Source: Flavobacteriaceae bacterium LYZ1037 (GTDB lineage Bacteria; Bacteroidota; Bacteroidia; Flavobacteriales; Flavobacteriaceae). From it: a DNA stretch of 64,000 bases. The DNA lies in assembly GCA_003144015.1 (NCBI GenBank), contig QFWS01000002.1, positions 124,001 to 188,000 on the forward strand, read 5' to 3'. Both the position numbers and the translations under genes were made by a program. The notes beneath the pieces were generated by a model. That model saw only the letters and a program-made list of their open reading frames with translations. It was not told where the DNA came from and did not search any database. Shown here piece by piece: positions 56,904 through 64,000 of the stretch (position 1 is the first letter of the stretch; every line of letters begins with the position of its first letter).

Positions 56904-58499
56904 TTAATTATCTGGTTGTGTATATAATATTTCTAATTGAACTCTTTTATCTTCAGGAACATTTTGGTTGCTTCCGTGTAAAACAGTTCCTTTTTGAGAT
57001 AAGACTGTGCCTGCAGGAATTCCTTCTAAAATGTCATCATTTAAAATAGTAGAATTACTAATTTCATTAATATTAGTTGTGAGATACAACCCTAATTGAA
57101 AATTAGTAGAGTCTCTTAGTAAAATATTATTTAAATGTTCAGTTAGTTTTATTTTATACTTTACGCCTTTACCACTAGCATCTTTTTCTAAGGCAGAAGA
57201 GTAGTTTAGTTTAGATTCTATAGGATCTGTTGTATTGGTTGTAGAATCGTAAAAATAATCAACAATTGGAATGTTGTTTTTTATATCGTATAAGAACACT
57301 CTATTTGGTTCTTGATTTTCATCTAACACATCTGTAACATCTTGGTCTACATAGAAAACCAAATTAGCTTCGTTAATTAATCGAGCAGGATTACCGTTAT
57401 TATCTTTATAAAGCGCATTAAATTCGTCTAAAACAGCTGGATCTTCAAAAAGATTCACAACTGCTATAGATCCTTCGCCTCCTTTTAAATATAATTGTTG
57501 ATCCCCATTTACTTTATCTGCTGTATCATTCAAGTTGTTTAATAGAGAAGTTGTTAAAGGGTCTGCCGTCATTGTACTAGCTCTATTGGCTCTAAAATTC
57601 ATGATAAACTTGTTGTTTAAAACTAGTTCGCCATTCTCATCTTCATTATCATAATATATAGTTAAATTGGCGGCAGAACTATTAAAGTTAAGCAGGATAG
57701 CACTGCCTGCATTAGGATCAATAGGTTCAACTTTAAAATATAAGCCTCTAAAATAATCTTTAAAGTTATTTGGATTACTTAATTCTGGCATGCCTTCTTT
57801 GTCAAAAAACAAGGTTTTCCAATAGTCACCACCAGGGTTTTCTAGTTCTACATATAAACTTGGAGAAATTCTGTTTACTTCTATAGGAGTGCCTTGCTCA
57901 TCATCTTCATAAATTATTTGTTCATTATTGCTAGGCTTAAAAGCCAAATCCTCATATAAAAGGGTTCCTAAATTACTATCGATTCCAAACTCATCATTAT
58001 TAGAATAATAGTATTGTGGATCAACATCATCAGTAGCTGGATTGAAATCTCTTAGAAAATAATTAGATCTATAAATGGATAACTTTATTGGTGTGTTTCC
58101 ATAAAGAGAATCTAGATCATAATACGTTTCATCTCCAGAGGTACTAGAAACTGATGAATAATAAGGAATGGTTAAATAAGCATGTTTAAACACTGGGTTT
58201 GTACCAAAACTTGGATTGTAGTTCCTCGGTACAACTTGGGTAATTATATTGTTGATTGTTCCTGCATAAATTTGGTCGTAATAAATACCCAAAAAATTTG
58301 AAGGAATATTATTAGTCTGAGTAGGTCTCACTCTTTTATTGTATGCTACAACTGCAAACTTGTCTTTATTAGTTTCGAAATTCTGAATTCCTTGAATATC
58401 ACTATTTAAAGAATTATAATCATTCTCACAAGCAAGGACAGTACATAACGTAAGTGCTAAAATGCCTAAAAATTTAAAGGCTTTAATTTTTCTTTTCAT
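56904..58499 (-). CDS. DUF4270 family lipoprotein
   Basis: 531 residues. The lipobox TVLAC (Cys about 24) follows a hydrophobic segment, so it is membrane-anchored. The rest is beta-rich and Asn/Asp-rich without catalytic motifs I recognise; the block NIPSNFLGIYYDQIYAGTINNIITQVVPRNYNPSFG (in pieces) is characteristic of DUF4270, a Bacteroidota family of unknown function. The gene is between the GT5-domain gene and glmS, a placement seen in many Flavobacteria, which hints at a role with cell-envelope sugars, without proof. Confidence 0.82.
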   Translation of the reverse strand: MKRKIKAFKFLGILALTLCTVLACENDYNSLNSDIQGIQNFETNKDKFAVVAYNKRVRPTQTNNIPSNFLGIYYDQIYAGTINNIITQVVPRNYNPSFGTNPVFKHAYLTIPYYSSVSSTSGDETYYDLDSLYGNTPIKLSIYRSNYFLRDFNPATDDVDPQYYYSNNDEFGIDSNLGTLLYEDLAFKPSNNEQIIYEDDEQGTPIEVNRISPSLYVELENPGGDYWKTLFFDKEGMPELSNPNNFKDYFRGLYFKVEPIDPNAGSAILLNFNSSAANLTIYYDNEDENGELVLNNKFIMNFRANRASTMTADPLTTSLLNNLNDTADKVNGDQQLYLKGGEGSIAVVNLFEDPAVLDEFNALYKDNNGNPARLINEANLVFYVDQDVTDVLDENQEPNRVFLYDIKNNIPIVDYFYDSTTNTTDPIESKLNYSSALEKDASGKGVKYKIKLTEHLNNILLRDSTNFQLGLYLTTNINEISNSTILNDDILEGIPAGTVLSQKGTVLHGSNQNVPEDKRVQLEILYTQPDN

Positions 58500-58522
58500 A
58501 ATTTAATTTGGACGATTATGGT

Positions 58523-59332
58523 TTAGCTTAAGACTTGGGTATTATAAAATTCGACATAAGCTTCACCAAATTCATCTTTTGATTTAAAATCTAGAACAGG
58601 TTTTTCGGATTTTTTTAAATGTTTGTTTAATTCTTCTGGAATCTCTTCCGAGCCTATAATTAAGGCATCAGAATGGTCGATTGCAATTTTCATTAAACTG
58701 TTATAGGTTGGTTTGTCTAGCTCTTTAATATAACTTTCATTAATATTATCAAACTTTACTTTGTTAATCATATCTTTATTTAACGTTCCTTCGAAACTTT
58801 GATTGTAAATAGACGTCACTATTTTACTTTCGTTAAATAAAGGTTCATCTTTATAATATTGTTTTAGGTATAATGGCAACAACGATGCCAACCAACCATG
58901 AACATGAATAATATCTGGAGACCAGTTTAATTTTTTAACTGTTTCAATAACGCCTTTTGCAAAGAAAATGGCACGTTCGTCATTATCTGGAAATAAATTT
59001 CCATCTTCATCAGTTAACGTAGCTTTTCTTTTAAAATATTCATCGTTATCTATAAAATAAACTTGAATACGTTCTTTAGGGATTGAGGCCACTTTAATGA
59101 TTAAAGGCATGTCCAAATCATTAATAACTAAATTAATACCAGAGAGCCTAATTACTTCATGCAACTGATGTCTTCTCTCATTAATATTCCCATATCGTGG
59201 CATAAAAATTCGGATTTGCCCTCCTTGTTGATTTACCATTCTTGGCGCTTCGAACGACATAGAAGAAATTTCAGTTTCAGGTAAATATGGTACAACTTCA
59301 GATGATACGTATAATATCCTCTTATCTTTCAT
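58523..59332 (-). CDS. Glycogen/starch synthase N-terminal GT5 domain, single-domain protein
   Basis: 269 residues that match only the first Rossmann domain of GT5 glycogen synthases: RILYVSSEVVPYLPET at the start, MVNQQGGQIRIFMPRYG at about 32-48, DIIHVHGWLASLLPLYLK at about 138-155, and IVTSIYNQSFEGTL. A full GT5 enzyme has about 480 residues with a second ADP-glucose-binding domain, which is absent. The Lys-x-Gly-Gly motif that binds the nucleotide sugar near residue 15 is replaced by PETEISS. Glycogen synthesis by this protein alone is unlikely. It heads the GT5-DUF4270-glmS group. Confidence 0.82.
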   Translation of the reverse strand: MKDKRILYVSSEVVPYLPETEISSMSFEAPRMVNQQGGQIRIFMPRYGNINERRHQLHEVIRLSGINLVINDLDMPLIIKVASIPKERIQVYFIDNDEYFKRKATLTDEDGNLFPDNDERAIFFAKGVIETVKKLNWSPDIIHVHGWLASLLPLYLKQYYKDEPLFNESKIVTSIYNQSFEGTLNKDMINKVKFDNINESYIKELDKPTYNSLMKIAIDHSDALIIGSEEIPEELNKHLKKSEKPVLDFKSKDEFGEAYVEFYNTQVLS

Positions 59333-59370
59333 ATACTTATTGCTTTTGGTAATTCAAAATAAAAAACACG

Positions 59371-59378
59371 CAAAAGTA
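59371..59378 (-). promoter_or_regulatory. -7 promoter box of the GT5-DUF4270-glmS group
   Basis: Minus-strand TACTTTTG, a full match to TAnnTTTG, about 38 nt before the ATG. No clear -33 TTG. Confidence 0.45.
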
Positions 59379-59409
59379 CAAAAATTTATGCAGATTCATT
59401 GTAAAATAT

Positions 59410-59417
59410 TAAGTTTG
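59410..59417 (+). promoter_or_regulatory. -7 promoter box of panC-panD
   Basis: TAAGTTTG, a full match to TAnnTTTG, 23 nt before the GTG start of panC. It stands back to back with the GT5 promoter. Confidence 0.45.
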
Positions 59418-59440
59418 CACGCGTTAATATTTTATTAAAG

Positions 59441-60289
59441 GTGAAGATTTTTACTGAAAAAACTCAAATTCAAAAAACCATCAAGCAAATCAAGACAAAA
59501 GATTTGTCTATTGGCTTTGTGCCAACAATGGGAGCTTTGCACCAAGGGCATTTATCTTTAGTCGAGGAAGCCTTTAAAAATAACGATGTTGTTATTGTAA
59601 GTATTTTTGTAAATCCAACACAATTTGACAATAAAGAAGATCTTAAGAAATATCCAAGAACATTAGAAGCAGATACGCATTTATTAGCAAGTTTAAATAA
59701 AGATATTATTGTTTACGCACCAACTGTAATAGATATTTATGGCACAAATACCATTGCTGAACATTTTTCTTTTGACGGTTTAGAATTTGAAATGGAAGGT
59801 AAATTTAGAACAGGGCACTTTGATGGTGTTGGAACGATAGTTAAGCGCTTGTTTGAAATTGTAAAACCAGATTACGCTTATTTTGGTAAAAAAGATTTTC
59901 AGCAATTAACAATTATAAAAAAACTGGTTGAAAAGCACCAGATTCCTGTAACTATTGTTGGTTGCGATATATTTAGGGAAACCAATGGATTAGCCATGAG
60001 TTCTAGAAATGTAAGATTAAAGAAAGACTATAAGCAAGCAGCACCTTTTATATACAAAACATTAAAAGCTGCCAAGAAAAAGTTTGGCACAAAAAGTGCT
60101 AATAAAGTTATAGAATGGGTTGAGAATGAATTTTCTAAGCATAAATTATTAACATTAGAATATGTTATTATTGCTGATGAAGAAACATTAAAACCTGTTA
60201 AGAGAAAAACAAAAAATAAAACCTATCGTGCGTTTATTGCTGTGTATGCAGACGATATCAGATTAATTGATAATATCGCACTAAATTAA
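59441..60289 (+). CDS. panC: Pantoate-beta-alanine ligase
   Basis: 282 residues. It joins pantoate and beta-alanine to make pantothenate, using ATP. The nucleotide-binding HxGH-type motif is in [16 protein letters not shown] (about 28-43); [13 protein letters not shown] and the KMSKS-like [11 protein letters not shown] (about 181-191) are present. The start is GTG at 59441, ahead of [13 protein letters not shown]. It is followed by panD, which makes the beta-alanine. Confidence 0.95.
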   Translation: MKIFTEKTQIQKTIKQIKTKDLSIGFVPTMGALHQGHLSLVEEAFKNNDVVIVSIFVNPTQFDNKEDLKKYPRTLEADTHLLASLNKDIIVYAPTVIDIYGTNTIAEHFSFDGLEFEMEGKFRTGHFDGVGTIVKRLFEIVKPDYAYFGKKDFQQLTIIKKLVEKHQIPVTIVGCDIFRETNGLAMSSRNVRLKKDYKQAAPFIYKTLKAAKKKFGTKSANKVIEWVENEFSKHKLLTLEYVIIADEETLKPVKRKTKNKTYRAFIAVYADDIRLIDNIALN

Positions 60290-60302
60290 TTACCTTTGCC
60301 AC

Positions 60303-60653
60303 ATGCAAATACAAGTTGTAAAATCTAAAATTCACAGAGTAAAATGTACAGGTGCAGACCTTAATTATATTGGTAGTATTACTATCGATGAAGATTTAAT
60401 GGATGCCGCTAATATTATTCAAGGTGAAAAAGTTCAGATTGTAAATAACGACAATGGAGAACGTTTGGAAACTTATGTAATTCCAGGTCCAAGAGATAGT
60501 GGAGAAATTACACTAAATGGAGCAGCAGCCAGAAAAGTTGCTGTTGGAGATACGCTTATTCTAATTACCTATGCATTTATGGATCTTGAAGAGGCTAAAA
60601 TATTCAAGCCATCTTTAGTGTTTCCAGACGAAGCAACCAATAGATTGATATAA
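60303..60653 (+). CDS. panD: Aspartate 1-decarboxylase
   Basis: A 116-residue pyruvoyl enzyme that turns aspartate into beta-alanine. It cuts itself between Gly24 and Ser25 in [11 protein letters not shown], and Ser25 becomes the pyruvoyl group. The core [21 protein letters not shown] is conserved. It lies 13 nt after panC, so the two pantothenate genes work in one pathway. Confidence 0.96.
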   Translation: MQIQVVKSKIHRVKCTGADLNYIGSITIDEDLMDAANIIQGEKVQIVNNDNGERLETYVIPGPRDSGEITLNGAAARKVAVGDTLILITYAFMDLEEAKIFKPSLVFPDEATNRLI

Positions 60654-60656
60654 AGA

Positions 60657-61643
60657 TTGAATCCATTGATTAAAAAATATCTTAAAATCCTGCTCCCAAT
60701 TTTATTGGGAGTTTTTTTAATATGGTATTCTTTATCGAAAGTTCCTTTAAACGAATTGCTTAATTATTTTAAGAATGCCAATTACGGCTGGATTTTATTA
60801 GGTATGTTTTGTGGACTATTAAGTCATTTGTCAAGGGCTTATAGATGGCAATTCCTACTAGAGCCTTTAGGGTGTAAAGTGAAATTAGGCAACAGTATTA
60901 TGGCTGTTTTTTCAGCTTATTTAATAAATTATACCATCCCAAGAGCTGGTGAAGTTGCTAGAGCATCCATTTTAACAACCTATGAAGATGTTCCGTTTGA
61001 AAAAGGCTTTGGAACCATAGTTTCAGAGCGTATGGCAGATTTACTGGTAATGATAATTATTATATGCATCACACTTTTTATACAATTCGATTTTATCTAT
61101 CAGTTTTTTGCTGAAAAATTTAATCCATTACATTTAGTTATTGGGTTATTTGCTGTTTCAGGTTTTCTGCTTCTTGGTTTTAAAGTTATTAAAACTAGTC
61201 AATCAGTCTTTGCAGTAAAAATAAAAACTTTTGTTTCTGGTCTATTAGAAGGTGTTTTAAGTATTTTTAAAATGAAAAAGAAATGGGCTTTTATTGGGCA
61301 TACTATTTTTATATGGAGCATGTATATTGCCATGTTTTATGTAACATCTTTTTCATTAACCGAGTTAAATAGCATTCCTTTTGGGGCTATCTTAATAGGC
61401 TTCATTTCTGCTAGTTTTAGTATTGCAGCAACAAATGGTGGTATTGGGTCTTATCCAATTGCTGTGTATGCTGCCTTTTCACTTTTTGCTATTCCAGAGT
61501 CGCCAAGCATTGCGTTTGGCTGGATTGTCTGGACTTCGCAAACATTATTACTTGTCCTAGGAGGAGGCGTATCTTTAATGTTATTGCCAATTTTAAATAA
61601 GAATAGAAAAGAAGAAATTTGCAATAATAAAGATGAAGTTTAA
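60657..61643 (+). CDS. Lysylphosphatidylglycerol synthase transmembrane-region-like / flippase-like protein
   Basis: 328 residues, about eight hydrophobic helices (UPF0104/AglD2-like). The family block AVFSAYLINYTIPRAGEVARASIL is at about 82-105, and a second, ISASFSIAATNGGIGSYPIAVYAAF, at about 250-275. It lacks the catalytic domain of MprF-type synthases, so it more likely moves a lipid or polyprenyl-linked substrate. The start is TTG at 60657, three bases past the panD stop; no ATG precedes the first membrane helix. Confidence 0.8.
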   Translation: MNPLIKKYLKILLPILLGVFLIWYSLSKVPLNELLNYFKNANYGWILLGMFCGLLSHLSRAYRWQFLLEPLGCKVKLGNSIMAVFSAYLINYTIPRAGEVARASILTTYEDVPFEKGFGTIVSERMADLLVMIIIICITLFIQFDFIYQFFAEKFNPLHLVIGLFAVSGFLLLGFKVIKTSQSVFAVKIKTFVSGLLEGVLSIFKMKKKWAFIGHTIFIWSMYIAMFYVTSFSLTELNSIPFGAILIGFISASFSIAATNGGIGSYPIAVYAAFSLFAIPESPSIAFGWIVWTSQTLLLVLGGGVSLMLLPILNKNRKEEICNNKDEV

Positions 61644-61708
61644 ATACCTATTATTTTAAATCTTATTGGTAATTTACTACCTTGCATGGCATCCTTAACC
61701 ATGTTAAA

Positions 61709-62857
61709 ATGAAAAAATACATCTACCTACTAGTCTTTTTTGTTTGTGTTCAATTTATAAAAGCACAAGTTATTTACGAACCGTTTAATTCTGCAAAATT
61801 AGCAGAAACGCGAGAAGTAAAAATTCAATTACCAAGAGGTTACGATGATCATCCTGATAAAAAATATCCCATAATTATGGTTTTTGATGGCGATTATATG
61901 TTTGAGGCAGTAGCTGGAAATGTCGATTATTATTCCTATTGGGACGACATGCCAGATGCTATTGTTGTAGGTGTTAATCAGATAGATACTAGAAATAATG
62001 ATGTGTATTATTCAGAACAAAACTCGTTGCCTATTGAATCAGGTGCAGCTTTTTTCGAATTTATAGGTATGGAATTAATTCCTCATATAGAAAAAAATTA
62101 TAGAACAGAAAGCTTTAGAGTAGCAATTGGACATGGAGAAACGGCTAATTTTATCAATTATTATTTATTAAAAGGTGATCCGTTATTCAAAGCTTACATA
62201 GCTATTAGCCCAGATTTAGCACCAGATATGACTGCCTACATTCCTGAAAAGCTTAGTAAATTTCAGACTAAAATATTTTATTATTTAGCAACTTCAGATA
62301 ATGATGTTGCATCCATAAAAACCAATACAGAAGCTTTAAACACTGCCATTTCAGGAATAGACAACAAGAATATTCTTTATAATTTTAAAAAACTAGAAGA
62401 ACCTTCACATTATTCTTTACCGGCTTATATCATTCCAGACGCATTGCAGAAAATCTTTTTTGTATATCAACCTATCAGTAAAAAGGAATATAAAGACACC
62501 ATATTAAAACTGGAATCGTCTCCAGTAACTTATTTAGAAGAAAAGTATCAAACCATTCTGGATTTATTTGGTATTGATAAACAAATTCTTATTAACGATT
62601 TTAAAGCGATTGAAGCTGCTATTGAAAAAACGGAAAAGTATGCGTATTTTGAAGATCTGGGTAAAATTGCTAGAAAACAGTATCCTGAAACCATGTTAGG
62701 AAGCTATTATTTAGCTCGTTTTTATGAAGAAACTGGAGAACCAAAGAAAGCAATGAAAACCTATCAATCCGCTTATGTTTTAGAAGAAATTGGAGGTATT
62801 ACAAAAGATTTAGTTTTGGAGAAAGCAGATGAAATTAAAGCAGATTTCGGTTATTAA
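61709..62857 (+). CDS. Secreted esterase-like protein, catalytic Ser missing, with TPR-like tail
   Basis: 382 residues. Residues 1-19 are a signal peptide (MKKYIYLLVFFVCVQFIKA). The body is an esterase-D/Fes-type alpha/beta fold (KYPIIMVFDGDYMFE; VVGVNQIDTRNNDV), but the nucleophile elbow, normally GHSxGG, reads GHGETANF at 141-148, so the Ser is Gly143. The His region appears as EPSHYSLPAY. The C-terminal 90 residues are helical (YYLARFYEETGEPKKAMKTYQSAYVLEE), like one TPR pair. The ATG is preferred over a TTG 27 nt upstream. It could be a binding protein or a non-functional enzyme. Confidence 0.75.
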   Translation: MKKYIYLLVFFVCVQFIKAQVIYEPFNSAKLAETREVKIQLPRGYDDHPDKKYPIIMVFDGDYMFEAVAGNVDYYSYWDDMPDAIVVGVNQIDTRNNDVYYSEQNSLPIESGAAFFEFIGMELIPHIEKNYRTESFRVAIGHGETANFINYYLLKGDPLFKAYIAISPDLAPDMTAYIPEKLSKFQTKIFYYLATSDNDVASIKTNTEALNTAISGIDNKNILYNFKKLEEPSHYSLPAYIIPDALQKIFFVYQPISKKEYKDTILKLESSPVTYLEEKYQTILDLFGIDKQILINDFKAIEAAIEKTEKYAYFEDLGKIARKQYPETMLGSYYLARFYEETGEPKKAMKTYQSAYVLEEIGGITKDLVLEKADEIKADFGY

Positions 62858-62888
62858 TTAAAGATTTCCGATGTCTCGGAAGGTAAAC

Positions 62889-64000
62889 ATGGCTAAAGTA
62901 AAAACAACTTTTTTTTGCCAAAATTGTGGCACACAATATTCTAAATGGCAAGGGCAATGTACGGCTTGCAAGGAGTGGAATACCATTACAGAGGAAGTGA
63001 TTCAGAAAGCAGAAAAAAGCGATTGGAAATCGCCAACTTCAGCATCAAAAAGAGTTTCAAAACCTTTATTAATTAATGAGATTGACGCCTCTCAAGATGC
63101 TAGAATGGCAACAAGTGATCAAGAATTTAATCGCGTGCTTGGTGGTGGTATTGTTCCTGGTTCATTAATATTGTTGGGAGGCGAACCTGGTATTGGAAAA
63201 AGTACCTTATTACTTCAAATAGCTTTAAAATTACCTTATAAAACCTTATACGTTTCTGGTGAAGAAAGCCAGAAGCAAATAAAAATGCGTGCTGAACGCA
63301 TCAATCCAAATAGTAGTAATTGTTACATTTTAACCGAAACAAAAACTCAAAACATTTTCAAGCAAATTGAGGATCTGGAACCAGACATCATTGTCATAGA
63401 TTCTATTCAAACTTTACATAGCGATTATATTGAGTCTTCTTCAGGAAGCATTTCTCAAATAAAAGAGTGCACTACAGAACTAATAAAATTTGCAAAAGAA
63501 ACTGCAACTCCAGTAATTCTAATTGGTCATATAACCAAAGATGGTAACATTGCAGGACCAAAAATTTTAGAACACATGGTCGATACGGTTTTACAATTTG
63601 AAGGCGACAGAAATCATGTGTTCCGAATTCTTAGAGCCAACAAAAACCGATTTGGATCAACTAACGAATTAGGTATTTACGAAATGCAAGGCTCAGGTTT
63701 AAGGGAAGTGTCAAACCCTAGTGAAATTTTAATCTCTAAAAAAGATGACGAGCTTTCTGGAAATGCTATAGCAGCAACCCTAGAAGGTATGCGTCCATTA
63801 ATGATAGAAGTGCAAGCCTTGGTTAGTACTGCTGTTTATGGAACACCACAACGTTCTGCTACAGGATTTAATGCCAAACGTTTAAACATGCTTTTGGCAG
63901 TTTTAGAAAAAAGAGCAGGTTTTAGATTGGGTGCCAAAGATGTATTTTTAAATATTACTGGTGGTATTACAGTAGATGATCCAGCCATAGATTTAGCAGT
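62889..64000 (+). CDS. radA: DNA repair protein RadA, 3' end outside window
   Basis: The first 370 codons are in the window. The Zn ribbon is FFCQNCG and QCTACKEW (8-33). Walker A is GGEPGIGKSTLLLQIA (about 100-115), Walker B VIDSIQTLHSDY, and the RadA-specific ANKNRFGSTNELG follows at about 252-264. The C-terminal Lon-protease-like domain begins at about 285 (LEGMRPLMIEVQALVS) and is cut by the edge. RadA drives branch migration of recombination intermediates. A hairpin (TTCCGA/TCGGAA, 62866-62881) abuts the ribosome binding site. Confidence 0.95.
   Translation, partial: MAKVKTTFFCQNCGTQYSKWQGQCTACKEWNTITEEVIQKAEKSDWKSPTSASKRVSKPLLINEIDASQDARMATSDQEFNRVLGGGIVPGSLILLGGEPGIGKSTLLLQIALKLPYKTLYVSGEESQKQIKMRAERINPNSSNCYILTETKTQNIFKQIEDLEPDIIVIDSIQTLHSDYIESSSGSISQIKECTTELIKFAKETATPVILIGHITKDGNIAGPKILEHMVDTVLQFEGDRNHVFRILRANKNRFGSTNELGIYEMQGSGLREVSNPSEILISKKDDELSGNAIAATLEGMRPLMIEVQALVSTAVYGTPQRSATGFNAKRLNMLLAVLEKRAGFRLGAKDVFLNITGGITVDDPAIDLA

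Noticed and set aside
62866-62881. Regulatory hairpin before radA
   Set aside because: Only six base pairs and a four-base loop; it resembles common intergenic repeat debris, so it is mentioned only in the radA entry.

Overview
The window is chromosomal DNA of a marine-type member of the Flavobacteriaceae (phylum Bacteroidota). No species can be named from sequence alone. The evidence is low-GC DNA, many promoters with the Bacteroidota -7 box TAnnTTTG, a Por/type IX secretion sorting tail, a TonB-dependent receptor with an N-terminal carboxypeptidase-like domain, lipoproteins with Asp-rich residues after the lipobox Cys, and lineage-typical genes (IPExxxVDY protein, DUF4270 lipoprotein, atpDC separated from the other ATP synthase genes, tdk-alr-mscL-asd on one strand). 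Most of the window is core genome. I see no insertion sequence, prophage, CRISPR array or rRNA.

Layout. 1-3243: a diheme cytochrome lipoprotein and a large secreted FG-GAP/ASPIC protein cut by the left edge. 3358-6672: asd, mscL, alr and tdk, one strand. 6776-8796: a conserved hypothetical gene, rsmI and a uracil-DNA glycosylase family gene. 9288-14883: an AhpD-like protein, OsmC, RecJ, an MFS exporter behind a hairpin that masks its ribosome binding site, LpxH and a QueD-like protein. 14979-18688: a 2OG-Fe(II) oxygenase, a GNAT-MATE operon with two tiny membrane proteins at its end, a universal stress protein and tRNA-Ala(GGC). 18727-28961: an AddAB-like helicase-nuclease pair split by an OmpA/TSP3 porin-like protein and kbl, then superoxide dismutase. 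28962-29594: a 633-bp non-coding stretch holding two near-identical candidate small RNA genes. 29595-33882: purF, a PfkB kinase, RNase H1 and purN. 34165-42061: acpP-fabF-rnc, an IPExxxVDY gene, pyk, umuC-umuD and a sodium:solute symporter. 42118-51969: a giant type IX secreted protein, atpDC, and a TonB receptor with its SGNH lipoprotein. 52195-55045: a sulfate-transfer cassette of an arylsulfotransferase-like protein, a 48-residue membrane protein and a membrane-anchored sulfotransferase. 55050-64000: glmS, DUF4270 and a one-domain GT5 protein on one strand; panC, panD, a flippase-like membrane protein, an esterase-like protein lacking its nucleophile and radA (cut by the right edge) on the other.

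Genes that plausibly work together: AddA/AddB in recombination; acpP/fabF in fatty acid synthesis; umuC/umuD in mutagenic repair; panC/panD in pantothenate synthesis; the TonB receptor and SGNH lipoprotein at the outer membrane; and the three-gene sulfotransferase cassette. The best candidates for undescribed biology are the tandem small RNAs at 29181-29493 and the sulfotransferase cassette at 52166-55045.
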